Shown: positions 1 to 12,400 of the stretch, one piece after another
Layout: each line of letters opens with the position of its first letter
How positions within the stretch are numbered: the first letter of the stretch is position 1
Assembly: GCA_024699855.1 (NCBI GenBank)
Contig: JAMPIQ010000001.1
Span: forward strand, 9,858,001 to 9,922,000
Reading direction: 5' to 3'
Origin: Aphelenchoides besseyi
Lineage: Eukaryota > Nematoda > Chromadorea > Rhabditida > Aphelenchoididae
Length of the DNA: 64,000 bases
The notes under the pieces: generated by a model
What the model was told of the DNA's origin: nothing
The model's input: only the letters and a program-made list of their open reading frames with translations
Databases searched by the model: none
Program-made: the position numbers and the translations under genes

Positions 1-1
1 A

Positions 2-3000
2 CATCATCCAGCTAACAAAAAGAATGCAGTTACTGTCTCTCCTGTTGTTCTGCAAGAAAAAACACCAGAAATTGAAGAGCTTAGCAGTCTGACTACTGAT
101 TCAAAGTCAACTACAAACTTTAACACAGAAGAAACATCTGAAGTCGTAAAATCAACCACCACGCATTCACGAATATTATCCACACCAAAAAAACGGCTCC
201 CACTTCGTCCGGCAAAACCACAGGAACCGGAAGTCTTTATTCCATCTGCCACCACATCATACGAACAATCCACGAGTCAATCAAGCAAACGGGTTCATTT
301 GTCTACTAATCACCAGACAAAATTCAGTTCGGCGTTGCTTGTCGATCACAGCACTCAAAAGTTCAGTTCTAAAACAACGCCGCAAACATCAGCAGTTGAA
401 TTGACAAATTCAGTTACCAAGATGATAACAACTGGACAAACAAAATCGAGCAATAACGGTGAGATGATCACTGTACAATCAGAATCAACGATCTGGACCA
501 GAATGCCTTTGTCCAAAAGTTCTACCAGTTTTGAATTCCCCTCGACTTCGATGTCAAGTTTGCATACGAGTAAAAGAAACGAAACTGAAGAGTCACAAGG
601 ACATGTATCTCCGACTATGAAATCAGTTCTATCGACTAAGAAAGCAAGCACGTTGAATTCGTTAAACACAACAAGTCTTGTCTTGACTGATCAATCAACT
701 ACTCGATCTTTTGAGCAAACAATCGATTCAAATTCACGAAAGAGCTCAATTATGACTCAAAAAGTTTTTGAAACACTAACAGTCAAAAGCACAACTATTG
801 AATTTGAAAATACATTAAGTGAAGAGACGGTTTCCGATCAGACGAGTTCTAATTTAAACAGCAAGAAGTTCGAATCGACAACAGCCAATCAGATTCTTTC
901 CGAATCTACGTCGCCAATCTCTTCACGTCCGTTTACTAGCCATCGATCATTCCATCTGCCGAACGTAACCAATAGAGAGATTGCATCAACCACTTTAGTG
1001 AAGACAGGTTCTACAGCAAACAAGGAAACGAGCACATCAAGTTCTTTTATGAGCACAACACCTTCAGGAAGTTTGCAGCCAACATTGTCTTATTCGCCTT
1101 CAAACGTCGTTGCTTCTTCTCAAGAATATCAAACGCCTGAAAATGAAGGTGCAAAAATTGAAAGCAGTTATTGGTCAAAAACAAAAACAGTTAGCGATGC
1201 ATCAACAGTCGACACAAAAACATCTCAATTGTTCGATTATTCTACAAATTCCATTAAATCAACGAGTAAACTATCTGATTCAACCTCTCACTTATTAAAA
1301 GAGGAAATTATGAGAGTGACAGGGAATCAATGGCTGAAACCAATAACAACAGCAACCATACTCAATGTGAAACCAACGCATTCAGAAGCAACAACTTCAT
1401 TGTCATCGCCTCTTGTGTTTACATTACACGAAACCTCTACAAATACGGCATTTCCAAGTGAAAAGACGGCGAGTGCAAATGGCTTCACTGATGACAATAT
1501 TAGCGACATAACACAGGACAGTAGCAAATCTACAACTGAAGAATTTCAGTCGCCAAGAACCGTGAAGGTCTATGTTACTCCAAAGTATGAACGCCAAACA
1601 GCTATCGATTTTACAGATCGATTGTTATCAACGACAACCAATAGCATCCAAAAGAATCTATCGACTAGTCAACAATCTTCTTACTCTTCAAAGTTCAGTG
1701 TTAATCAGATGACAACAAGAAGCGAACTCCCAAATCGAGCTGCTAAGAACTTGTTGAGTTCTGAAGAAGTTATTCTCGATGTAAAAAGCATAACAACAAA
1801 AGATTATTTAAATGGAAATTCGAATGTCGAAAAATCGAGGACACGGTCAAAAGATCAGTTTACTTCAACCGCAGATGCCACAATCACGGGTGAAATGACG
1901 AATTGGAAAATAGAACTCACAAAATTAGTTCCGACTGTTTCATCAACCAAACAAACGTCGAACAACAACATAACTGTTACGACTACAAATTGGATGTCGA
2001 GAAGTCAATCATTCATTCGTCCAATTGGTCAGTCATCAAGAACACCAACAAGATTATTTGTTACCAAAAACTCTTTAATCAATCAGCAATCTACTCCACC
2101 AGTTACAACTTCAAGCAAAAGCGTAGATCTCGTCGATGAAACTTCAACTAATAAGCCGCTAAGACTTGGAGAAGAAAGTGAAAGAAACTTGAGTTCGGGA
2201 GAACAAGTCGATCCTGGTAGTTTGCAGAAGACTAGAACTCGTGAAGTTGAAACGGGCAATCGGATGAGAACCAAAACTTCCAAATCGATTGAAAGTTTTA
2301 CGCTTAATAATAAGCATTCGATCGATAGAGAAGAAATAAACGTCAACAAGCCGACTACTTATTCAGTGGTTGCTCTAAATAGCGAGGATGAAAGAACCGA
2401 TCAAGTGAGCATACAAAGTAGCAAATTCACGTCTAAACAATCGGTTTCGTCGACTCCACTACAGAATCTGAACACTACAGAAGCCGTCACAAACACAGAA
2501 TCTAAAGCTCCATCAGCCACGATGTCAACGAAACAATTATCAGAATCTTCGACGACGTCGTATGTAAACATATCAACAGCAATCTTACCGTCTACACAAA
2601 CCAAATCAACGCCGTCGAGCAACAATATCAACTCAACAGACTCACTGCTTACTCACACTTTAAAAGTTGATATGAAGAGAAAAACAACTAAAAATTCTCT
2701 AAAAAGCGATGAACAAGCGTTAAGTTCAGGAGAAGAAGTTGTTTCTGATAGGTTTCGGAAAACTAAATCAACGCCGCTTCCAGCTAAAGATGGAACAAAA
2801 GATGGATTAAAAAGCTCGATTTCTGCATCACTTGAAGGTTTCACATCGACTCGATTAGTAAGCAACAGTGAGAAAACAGCTTATGGGTCTGCTCTTGATT
2901 TTACTCTTAGCATTGAAGATCGTAAAAGCACAAACAAACTGACAACACAACGCTATGAAACGCCACTCGAATCATCGAAGAAAACTGGTTTGTCAACTCC

Positions 3001-6000
3001 ACAGCGAGCTTCAAGAACTGTTCAAATCGACTATCGCTCACCAACCACAATACCATCGAAGATCGAAACTTCTTTGAATGAGCAAAACACTTTAACGACT
3101 TCAATTAAAACCCTGACGACTGTAACATCCAAATCGACTGCTTCAACCGACTACAATGAACATGTTACACGAACTTCCTTCAACAACAACTTAACAGACG
3201 TAAATTTGGCTGAGAAGACTTCCCCAATTGTTCAGTTCATGAGCTCGGGAAAATCTTCAATCCTTCCAGATCATCGTTTGCCTTCAACAAAGATTGACAA
3301 TCCAGCAAATGAATCGACGTCTTCTGAAATGGACAAGAAATCGAGTACTGTTTCCTCTTTGACGGAGTTAACTACATCGGACACAACATTTGACCTCGTA
3401 TCAGAAGTGTACGATGGGGCAGACTATTCCGGTGAATTGAAGCCATTGGATGTGAAACGAAAATTCAAATTGGCATCTACTGATGCACATAATAAAACAA
3501 CAACCACGTTTTCAGACCTACCGAAGTTAGTATCACAAACTGAGCAAGTCTCATCGACGACACTAATTGTTTCCGATCTTAGAGAAGCATATGAAGTGAT
3601 CATCGATGTGAGCTCGTCGACAACACCTGAAATGCAGCGAACCAAAGTTGATGTGCTCAAAAGTGAACGCGAAGAGATAAGTGGAGATGAATTGATGAAA
3701 TCAACAAAATCCCATGAGATTGGCTTTTCGGAAAGAATTCCATTGGTCGATAAATTGAGTAGTCCGCTGGGGTCAAAACCACCAACTTCGGTTAAACCGA
3801 CCTCAAAACTCGCTTATGACTCTGCAACTGTCAAAAACAAAGAGATAACATCAAAGTCAAAAACAGAATCAAGTAGTTTAATGAGCAGTTTGTTCCCATT
3901 GGAAACAACTAGAAGCCAACAATCAACGTTAAACGAGGAATCTACAGGCCCAGAAGTTGATTTGACAAAAACAAACGTCAAACAACAGACGCCAACAACT
4001 CATGGATTTAAAATTAGTCAACTTGACGATAACGAAAAGAAAATAGAATCGGAAGTTTACAAAATAACAACAAGTCTGCCGTTCATCTACACATCAAATC
4101 GTAAAACCAAGAAAGTATCCGACGTTTCAACCGAATTCAGTTCAGAAACTGGAAGCTTGTCAGCCCTTTCAAGCGAACCAGAAGATTATGCACCGAAACA
4201 CGTTGACATACCGGCAATAATAAGATCTGAAGTGATTGAAGCAGAACGGTTTTCTCATTCAAACGTTGCGTTTACTTCTTCCAACAGTGAATCTCCAGCA
4301 AGCGAATTGTCAAACGATGAAGCGAAAATAACTCTTGAACCTGAAGATTGGAAGAAGGCGTTTAGAAGTCAAAAAACTTCAGTATTACAATCAGCCCATC
4401 TACAAACCGTTGCTAATACACAATCCAGTTCTTCCAATGCACCAGTAATCAATTTGAAGACCGATCATTTAGATTCAACTTATCCAACGTCAACCAAGCG
4501 TTTTGATCGTACAAGTCGTCATTTTAACACTACAGATAAGCCCAAAGATGTAAAAACATCTCAAAAATTCACAACTTCTTCGTCAAAAACCAACAAATCT
4601 TTCACACTTTCATTTCATTCAACCGCTAAGACACCACCAACAGAAAAGTTATTAATAGATGAAGAAAACATAATAGTGATTCCAAAGACGTTTACACTTG
4701 TTAAGACGGAGAACAGCAAATCGACTACTCAAACTGATCATTTAACCAACGTGTCTGAAGAAAACCAAACCGTAAGAGTGCAAACGAACATCAACTCTGA
4801 ATCATCATTGATTGATGAATCTGATCTATTGACAACAAGTTCAAGACAACAATCTTCAGCTTATGAACTGCATAAATCAATGTCAACAAAACTAGTCAAA
4901 GATGTTTCCAATACTACGACTGAATCCGAGGAAATTGATTCCGAAGGCGAATTTCGTGGTTGGCATCCGAAACATTCGGGAAATAGCGGCGATCTGATTG
5001 TTCATCACAACAAATCGGCAAATAACGAGACCGATCGAGTAGTCGAAGGTCAACAAGTGACTTTATCTCAAATTTTGTCTACAAATTTCGTGATCAACTC
5101 GACATTCTCATCTGAGGATGTCGATCAACTCAACAATGCAATACCAACTCTTTCTGCCGCAACAGTGTTAACGCCAAGCACTAAGCCAACTACTGATTTG
5201 TTCGACCTTCAAAGTACAATTGAATCGGATGAAATCGAGTATTCGGATGAGCAAAGGGCTTGGCATCGAGTTCAATTAGGCGACAAACAAACGACCGCAA
5301 AAACCACAAGCAGTAAGCCAACACAAAAACTGCAAGATACTTCTGAACTCGATTCATCAAAAGATGTCGAAGAACAGAAGAAAAAACCTGCTGAGCAGAA
5401 GAACAAGACGAGAAGTTTGAATGTCACTTCAACTACTGGCAAAAGTAGCAGTTCCGAGGAAGAAAGTGAGGAGATTCACGTTGTACGGAAACATAACGGT
5501 CAGTTGGTTAACGAAACCTACGGACGAAAACGTGTGACCGCCGAAATAGAACGAAGAGCAACGTTGCCTATGAACATCAGAAGCTCAACACCAAAAGGCA
5601 ACGAACAAGCAGATGATTCGATGGAAGAATTCGAAAATCGCGCAACAAAAGCGGACGAAACGGAAAGTTTTGAAGAGAAGGACGAGATTCAAGTGATCAG
5701 AAAACACAACGTAAAGATGGTTACTGACAGAAAGTTGTCGACTTCTGCGCCAACTACAACCACCAAAACGACAGTTAGAAATTCCGAACAAGAAGACGAA
5801 GCTCAGATGGTTCGAAGGCACAACGGAAAAACTACCACAAAAATCGTCATACAGAAATCGGAGCTCGAAACTGAAGACGACGATTTAGAAGAAGTTGATC
5901 CCAACGCCGTTGCTGATGATAACGCGGACGATTTCGATTACCACGACATTCAGTACACGATGAAGAAGCAACAAGTCGGCGGTAAGACAGTCGTCAAGTA

Positions 6001-6178
6001 CTTCAAGGACGGTCAAGGAATTCAATTCGACGAGTTACCATCAGAGCAAAAAGAATTGTTCTCTCGAAGACCAAAACGTTCAGTTGATCGGAATTCGAAC
6101 GTAAAGAGAATTTCCGATCCACTTCCCGGTTCTCTCATTCGTACTCCAAATAATCGCAAATTGTTCTCAACTCAGTAG
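2..6178 (+). CDS. Ser/Thr-rich mucin-like, proteoglycan-like extracellular protein (5' partial, one giant exon)
   Basis: One frame is open from the window edge to TAG at 6176-6178, over 2,050 codons without an intron; the true start lies upstream. Composition is dominated by Ser, Thr, Lys, Glu and Asn with almost no Cys and no globular domain, typical of an O-glycosylated extended secreted protein. Ser-Gly sites in acidic context recur, for example DYSGE at 3422-3436 and EEISGDE near 3671, as in chondroitin or heparan sulfate attachment sites; SGEE/SGEQ motifs also repeat. The C-terminal ~400 residues change character, becoming acidic/basic with degenerate repeats carrying R-[KR]-H-N, then a furin-like RRPKRS near 6065. 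AATAAA at 6446-6451 could end this transcript. The product is secreted by inference only, since no signal peptide lies in the window. It may be an alternative 3' end, or an internal part, of the hemicentin gene that follows. Confidence 0.72.
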   Translation, partial: HHPANKKNAVTVSPVVLQEKTPEIEELSSLTTDSKSTTNFNTEETSEVVKSTTTHSRILSTPKKRLPLRPAKPQEPEVFIPSATTSYEQSTSQSSKRVHLSTNHQTKFSSALLVDHSTQKFSSKTTPQTSAVELTNSVTKMITTGQTKSSNNGEMITVQSESTIWTRMPLSKSSTSFEFPSTSMSSLHTSKRNETEESQGHVSPTMKSVLSTKKASTLNSLNTTSLVLTDQSTTRSFEQTIDSNSRKSSIMTQKVFETLTVKSTTIEFENTLSEETVSDQTSSNLNSKKFESTTANQILSESTSPISSRPFTSHRSFHLPNVTNREIASTTLVKTGSTANKETSTSSSFMSTTPSGSLQPTLSYSPSNVVASSQEYQTPENEGAKIESSYWSKTKTVSDASTVDTKTSQLFDYSTNSIKSTSKLSDSTSHLLKEEIMRVTGNQWLKPITTATILNVKPTHSEATTSLSSPLVFTLHETSTNTAFPSEKTASANGFTDDNISDITQDSSKSTTEEFQSPRTVKVYVTPKYERQTAIDFTDRLLSTTTNSIQKNLSTSQQSSYSSKFSVNQMTTRSELPNRAAKNLLSSEEVILDVKSITTKDYLNGNSNVEKSRTRSKDQFTSTADATITGEMTNWKIELTKLVPTVSSTKQTSNNNITVTTTNWMSRSQSFIRPIGQSSRTPTRLFVTKNSLINQQSTPPVTTSSKSVDLVDETSTNKPLRLGEESERNLSSGEQVDPGSLQKTRTREVETGNRMRTKTSKSIESFTLNNKHSIDREEINVNKPTTYSVVALNSEDERTDQVSIQSSKFTSKQSVSSTPLQNLNTTEAVTNTESKAPSATMSTKQLSESSTTSYVNISTAILPSTQTKSTPSSNNINSTDSLLTHTLKVDMKRKTTKNSLKSDEQALSSGEEVVSDRFRKTKSTPLPAKDGTKDGLKSSISASLEGFTSTRLVSNSEKTAYGSALDFTLSIEDRKSTNKLTTQRYETPLESSKKTGLSTPQRASRTVQIDYRSPTTIPSKIETSLNEQNTLTTSIKTLTTVTSKSTASTDYNEHVTRTSFNNNLTDVNLAEKTSPIVQFMSSGKSSILPDHRLPSTKIDNPANESTSSEMDKKSSTVSSLTELTTSDTTFDLVSEVYDGADYSGELKPLDVKRKFKLASTDAHNKTTTTFSDLPKLVSQTEQVSSTTLIVSDLREAYEVIIDVSSSTTPEMQRTKVDVLKSEREEISGDELMKSTKSHEIGFSERIPLVDKLSSPLGSKPPTSVKPTSKLAYDSATVKNKEITSKSKTESSSLMSSLFPLETTRSQQSTLNEESTGPEVDLTKTNVKQQTPTTHGFKISQLDDNEKKIESEVYKITTSLPFIYTSNRKTKKVSDVSTEFSSETGSLSALSSEPEDYAPKHVDIPAIIRSEVIEAERFSHSNVAFTSSNSESPASELSNDEAKITLEPEDWKKAFRSQKTSVLQSAHLQTVANTQSSSSNAPVINLKTDHLDSTYPTSTKRFDRTSRHFNTTDKPKDVKTSQKFTTSSSKTNKSFTLSFHSTAKTPPTEKLLIDEENIIVIPKTFTLVKTENSKSTTQTDHLTNVSEENQTVRVQTNINSESSLIDESDLLTTSSRQQSSAYELHKSMSTKLVKDVSNTTTESEEIDSEGEFRGWHPKHSGNSGDLIVHHNKSANNETDRVVEGQQVTLSQILSTNFVINSTFSSEDVDQLNNAIPTLSAATVLTPSTKPTTDLFDLQSTIESDEIEYSDEQRAWHRVQLGDKQTTAKTTSSKPTQKLQDTSELDSSKDVEEQKKKPAEQKNKTRSLNVTSTTGKSSSSEEESEEIHVVRKHNGQLVNETYGRKRVTAEIERRATLPMNIRSSTPKGNEQADDSMEEFENRATKADETESFEEKDEIQVIRKHNVKMVTDRKLSTSAPTTTTKTTVRNSEQEDEAQMVRRHNGKTTTKIVIQKSELETEDDDLEEVDPNAVADDNADDFDYHDIQYTMKKQQVGGKTVVKYFKDGQGIQFDELPSEQKELFSRRPKRSVDRNSNVKRISDPLPGSLIRTPNNRKLFSTQ

Positions 6179-6499
6179 TTATCCTTATTTGAATATGTGT
6201 ATTCGTCTCTTGAATCTTCCTGGTTTGCTGTGTGATTTGTCTAATCTTAACCACTTATCCTGATCGAATGCATATCAGTGATCTTCGAGTCATTGCGTTT
6301 TCTTTCGTTTGTATCTCTTTCCTAAACGTTTCGAATTTGCTCGAGAAAACGCAATGAACAAGATCCGATTGTTGAGTTTGTTGTGATTACTTGCTATTTG
6401 ACCCTATTCATCCAACTGTATTTTCGTTTGCTGTGTTGTGATGTAAATAAACAAGATTTTAATGCTCAGGCAACTAGTGGCTTAACTGAACTTTTGCAG

Positions 6500-9400
6500 C
6501 GATTCCAAAGATTGAAGAAGAGAAGATCAACGAGACTCCGAACGTGCCTGTTGGTCACGCGACAACCCTTTGGTGTCCAGTGAGCGGACATCCACCTCCG
6601 ACTGTAAGGCTGAATACTCGCCATTCACTTTACATTTTAACATTTTTTAGGTTCGTTGGTTCAAAGGCAACGGCGAAGAAGTGCGCAACATTCCCGGTCG
6701 TATTCGTTTGTTGGATCGTGGTCAAGGACTTGAAATCGCACAAGCCGGATTAGAAGACATTGGAACGTGGACTTGTCGTGCAGAGAACAATGCAGGCGTA
6801 ACGGAGAAGGCAATCAAACTGAACGTCTGGGGTCAACACATTTACATCCGTTCCGAGTTAACTTCTAAATTTCAGTTGAACCGAAGGTTCAAGTTCGAGC
6901 GTTGAACGACGAAACGATCGTTCAAACCGGTACAACAGTCACTTTGTTTTGCAATGCTTCAGGAAATCCAAAACCGGCTCTAAGTTGGAACTACAACGAT
7001 CAACTGATTATTCCAACGTCGGAGAATCTTCAGATTTCATTATCCGTAAGAAATATCGATTCCAGCACCTTATTCTGTATTCAGGGTGGTCGTTTGGATA
7101 TCGCGCAGTTGCAAGAACCAAACGTTGGAAACTATTCGTGTTTGGCAAGAAACGAATTAGGATCTGCGGAAGATACGATTGCTGTCGACATTCTTGGTAC
7201 ATTTCTTGTTGTTGATCTTAGCAATTTTTCGTTTTAGTTCCACCGGAGATCAATCGCGAGAACGTGAAATTGAATCAGCAACTTCCAACCGGCCGTTCGA
7301 TTTCCCTGTTCTGCGATGCTTCGGGCAAACCACCACCCGAAATTCAATGGTGAGAATTCAGAGATTGCAAATGAACTATTTATAGGTATTTCAATGACAA
7401 ACTAATAACCGATGAGTTCGCCAACGTGGTCATGGGAACGGATAACAAGTTCATTCAGGTTTGCAGTTCATTTCGAATAACACACTTGTGTTGTACAGAT
7501 AGCGAATGTAACGCTCGATGACAAGGGAATATACAAATGTACAGTTGCGAACGATGCAGGCGGAGATCAGTTGCAGTACAATATTTCCGTTAATCGTGAG
7601 TTCCTTTGACATCCTAGTCTTAATGTCGATTGTAAAGTTGCGCCGTCGATTGCCAACAGCGGCACAACACAGGTGATTGAGGGAGATGTTGCGGTTCTCG
7701 AGTGCAAAGCCGAAGGGTTTCCGCGACCGAAAATCACTTGGCAACGAAATGGAATTCGTGTCGAAACGGGACTTCGATACGTGGTCGAGAATCGAGTTCT
7801 GAAGATCATCGACACGCACAGTTCTGATTCGGGAATTTACGTCTGTGTTGCATCAAACGGTAAACAAAATTTTAATTCTCCTCACTTTGTTTGTTTTAGA
7901 AGCTGGAACCGATCAGCAAGCGTTTACAATCGAAGTTTTAGGTTCGCCAATAGACGCTTGTAAAGTAATTGGTTGTGAATTGATTTCAGTGTCTCCGGAA
8001 ATCGTGAAGAAATCGCCGAATGAAACGATTGTCGCCGTTGGTGGTCAGTTTTCGTTGGAATGTGGAACGTTGGCCCATCCGCCAGCACAACACCAATGGA
8101 CGTACGAAGACGAACCGATCGAAGATGCGTTGGCCGATGTAAATTACACAATTGCTGAAGACGGAACATTGACGATCAGTGGATTTGAACAGAAAGGCGA
8201 TCTACCTTTTCGATGTTCGGTTTCCAATGCTGCTGGCGAAGCGTCCGTGAGTTATGTTGTTAAAGCAATAAGTGAGTTGAATTTTGATGCAACTAATTGG
8301 TGTTCAGGTGCACCTGCTCGTATTGGTCCGAACGAAACACAACAAGTGAATTCGACTCAAGGCCAACCCACAATCTTGCTTTGTGGTATTGATGTGGAGG
8401 TGGGAGTGAAATCGAAAGTCACTTGGACGCGAAATGGCGAGCAATTGCAAGAGAACGACGATTTGAAAATGACGGTTGAAGGCCGTCAAGGGCGATTGCA
8501 GTTAGACGATACGTCGCTTAAAGACGAGGGAATCTACGAGTGTACGGTCACGACACCAGTCGGCAATGCACAAGTGAGTCAATAGTTTTTTTAACTGGGA
8601 CAACGAAACAAAGTTCATGAAAAATGAGAAAATCTGACGATGAGGTCTTTTAATACCAAATTTTATAACATGCGTTAAGATGATTTTGTGATGTGCTCAA
8701 ATCAAATGCTTGACTACAATCACTTCTTGCGATTTGCTAACCATCTTTTTCAGAGAACAACTCAACTATTTGTTGGTGGTCAGTTTAAGAAACTGTATCA
8801 GTGATAATACTCATGAGTTTTAGTTCCACCAAAGATTTCTGATACGCAACGAAAGATAATTGTGAAGAGAGGAGAAAGAGCAAAAGTCTCGTGGTAAATT
8901 GAGCAACAGGAAGAAAAAGTCGAGTTGATCGTGTTTTAGTGAAGCCGTTGGTATTCCACCTCCTCAGTTGCAATGGACTCGTGACAACATAAACGTGACA
9001 AAAGGTTTTTGATCAATTGGATATATCGAACAACGTGATTTAGGGAATGTTGTGGCCGATGAGGACAACAGTTTGCGTTTGTCGATGATTTTCGATGATA
9101 TTCAACCCGAAGATGCAGGTGTCTACACTTGCAGTGCTTCTTCTTGGGCTGGAAACGACGAAAGAGACTACGATCTTGTTGTTTTAAGTCAGTGAACTAT
9201 GTTCTTTTTGTTCTAATTCAACCTCTTAGTTCCACCGATAATCACACCCGAGCGAATTGACATCAATGCTTCGCTTTCCGATGAGTACATTTCACTTCCG
9301 TGCAATGCCACGGGAATACCCGAACCGGTTGTTACGTGGGTCAAAGTACCGAACATGGACTTGATTGGACGTGAAGATCGTATGTTTTCTCTTTGCACTC

Positions 9401-12400
9401 TACTTATTATCTTTCAGGTTATGTGCCTTTCGGGTCTTCGTTGATCATTCGAAACATTTCGATCGACGACGATGATTTCTTTCATTGTATCGCAAAAAGC
9501 AGTGCCGGACAAGCGATCGGTGTTCGACGAGTTACTGTCAACAATTTGCAACTCGAAGGGCCACCGCGTGTTTGGGTCGAATGCGATTCGGATGGACAGC
9601 CGATTCAGAGCTCATTCTTACCGCCACGAGGTGACTCACCGGAAGATGTGAACCCGGCGAATATTGAATACTTGCCGTGGGAAGATCGACATTTACATGC
9701 TGAACGTCAGGGTCCAAACGTCGTTTTCTACAAATGTGTTCCATCGAGTCGTGATCAACGTTCCGGCTCAACTCATGTGCCATCCGATTCACCACCACAA
9801 CTAATCGAACAACCGCCGCGTTTGATGAAAATTGCTAAAGACGAAGGACTGAGATTAAAGTGCAGGTGAGTCGTTGAAGCGTTTACATTCGAATAGTTTA
9901 CAATTTTAGTGCTACCGGATCACCACCACCAATTGTTATTTGGACCAAAGGCGATGCAACAATTCACGAGTCGTTTGACGGTTTTTTAGATCTAAAAGCT
10001 GCTGAAAATTTGCCCGGTTTATACGCGTGTATTGTCAGGAACAGTGCAGGAGAACAGAAATCGGTGGTTAACGTGGAACATCAATCCGCAAAACCGTCTA
10101 AACCAAAACCCGATCCGCCTGTTCCGTTGACAATCCTGAATTGCGATCCCAAAACCGCCGCCAACGCGACCGAAATCTTTTGGGAAATGGACGGTCAGCG
10201 AATCGAAGCTAACGTTGTCAACGATCGAATGCACGTGTTGGCTAATGGCTCTTTGGTCTTGTCTTATTTCGTCGATGGCGATGAATTGGGCCAATTCGAG
10301 TGTGTTGCATTCACAAACGATGACGAAGAGAAGCGACACAAAGCTGAAAAGGTAATCTACGTGGAATTGGAAGAACGACCACCGAAAGTTGACATTCCGC
10401 AACCCAAACGAATTGATGGCCAGATCAACGGTGAAATCCGAATCGATTGTCTGCTGCTTGAAGGCACCGCATTGACTACAAGAATCCGATGGACCAAAAA
10501 CAACGTCAACTTGGAGATGGATGGAATCAAATACACGACTTTGGTAGGTGAACAGTTGTGATTGTAAACAATTTAAGATTTCAGCCAAATAATTCACTTG
10601 TTATTGGAAACTTAGCTGATGCCGATCGTGGATCATATAAGTAGGCGACAGACAGATTATTGAAGATATAATTTTCGATTTAGATGTCGTGCGTGGAATC
10701 GAAAAGGAAAATCGTACGATGAAACGGGACTTGTTGTTGGAAGTAAGTTTAAGGTATATTGTTTGGAACTCGACCTCCATTCAGAGATACCGCAAACCAT
10801 TGAAGCACGAATCCACGGCAAAATCAACGGAGTGGTTATTCCACCGACGATCATTCAATTTGCGACCGGAGAAGCGAACATTTTTTCCAACGATCTGTTG
10901 GCAAAACTTCGAAACTTACCGTTGGGACAAGACGGAACCGCGACAACAAGTTTGTTGGCCGGATTGATGACAAGTCCCGCACTCCAGTTGGGATACAATC
11001 CGAGACGCCAAGCTGCAAATCCCGATCCGAAATCAATTGCATTCGATCGTGATAGTGATTACAAGTTTGCAACCGGTGAGCTAATAAAAGTGAAACAAAA
11101 GTCGATGTCAGTCGATGTAAATGCCAACAAGATGGTTATTGATGTTGATTTTGACGGCTATCTACCACAAATACAAGACGTAAGTTAGCATTTACATTAA
11201 ATAAGCTTTCGGGTTTGAGGACAACATCCGTGTTGATGCCGTGGAATCGGAAATCACTCCAATTGATGCAGGACTGGCAGTTGGTCGCGGTACTTCGACT
11301 CTTCACTTCGGTAACGTTGGAGCAATTCCGTTTACCGTGGATGACAAGATCGCTTACAAAGATGCAAACCCCGACCAACCGCTTATCGAACCGGGCAGTA
11401 CGTTAAGATTGACGACTGAACTCGAGAATCGTGCTGGAAATGAAATAACAAAATATGATGAAGTTCGATTTAAACTGCGAAGTGATCGATACGGAAACTG
11501 TCCTCGTGGTTTTGTTAGAATCAAGGAGTATTGCAAGGGTAACTAATTTGATGGAACTCTTGAAATTCTATTCATTTCAGACATTGACGAGTGTTCGACG
11601 GATTCTGGTGCTTGCGCAGGAAGAGACGGAAATCAAAAGGCAACGTGCGTGAATAAGAAGGGAGTGTTCGAATGTGAACGTAAATGCGATCAAGGATACA
11701 CAAGTGATAGTCACGGCGATTGTGTTGACGTAAACGAATGTGCTTTGGGCAAATTCAACTGTGAAAACGGAACCGAGTGTTCAAATACCGAAGGCAAAGA
11801 GCTCACATTGTTGTTGTTTTAATGGCTACTTTTTAGGATCTTACAGTTGTGTTGAGGCATGTCCACGTGGCTATTACATCGATGAAAGTAGTGGATGTGT
11901 TGATCTCAACGAGTGTCTTCGCAATCCGTGCAACGAATCAATGGAATGTGTGAACTTTGCCGGCGGTTATGAGTGTGTTTGTCCATTGGGTTTGTCGTGG
12001 AATAAAGATCGCGGGCAATGTCTCGGTTAATTTGATCGTTCGAAGTCTCAACTTTTTATTCGGTTACAGGTCTAAATGGGTCTTCAGCTAATTCTCTTCA
12101 ACATCTCACTTTCAATACGGAGCCCGGTCCGGTCGATTGTCCATCCGGAATGCAATGGACTGAAAATACGGTGAGACAAATGGATTCAATGTTGTTGTGA
12201 ACGAATAGTTTTAGTGCTATGACGTGGACGAGTGTGCTTTTGATGCCCCGTGTCAGTACAAGTGCATCAACAAGCCCGGCAGTTACGAATGCATTTGTCC
12301 ACCCGGGTATGTGATCGATGAACTTGGGCAGTGTATAGGTAAGAACAGTTGCAACGAAATTGCTAGCAAAGATTTCTAGATATTGATGAATGTCAAGCGA

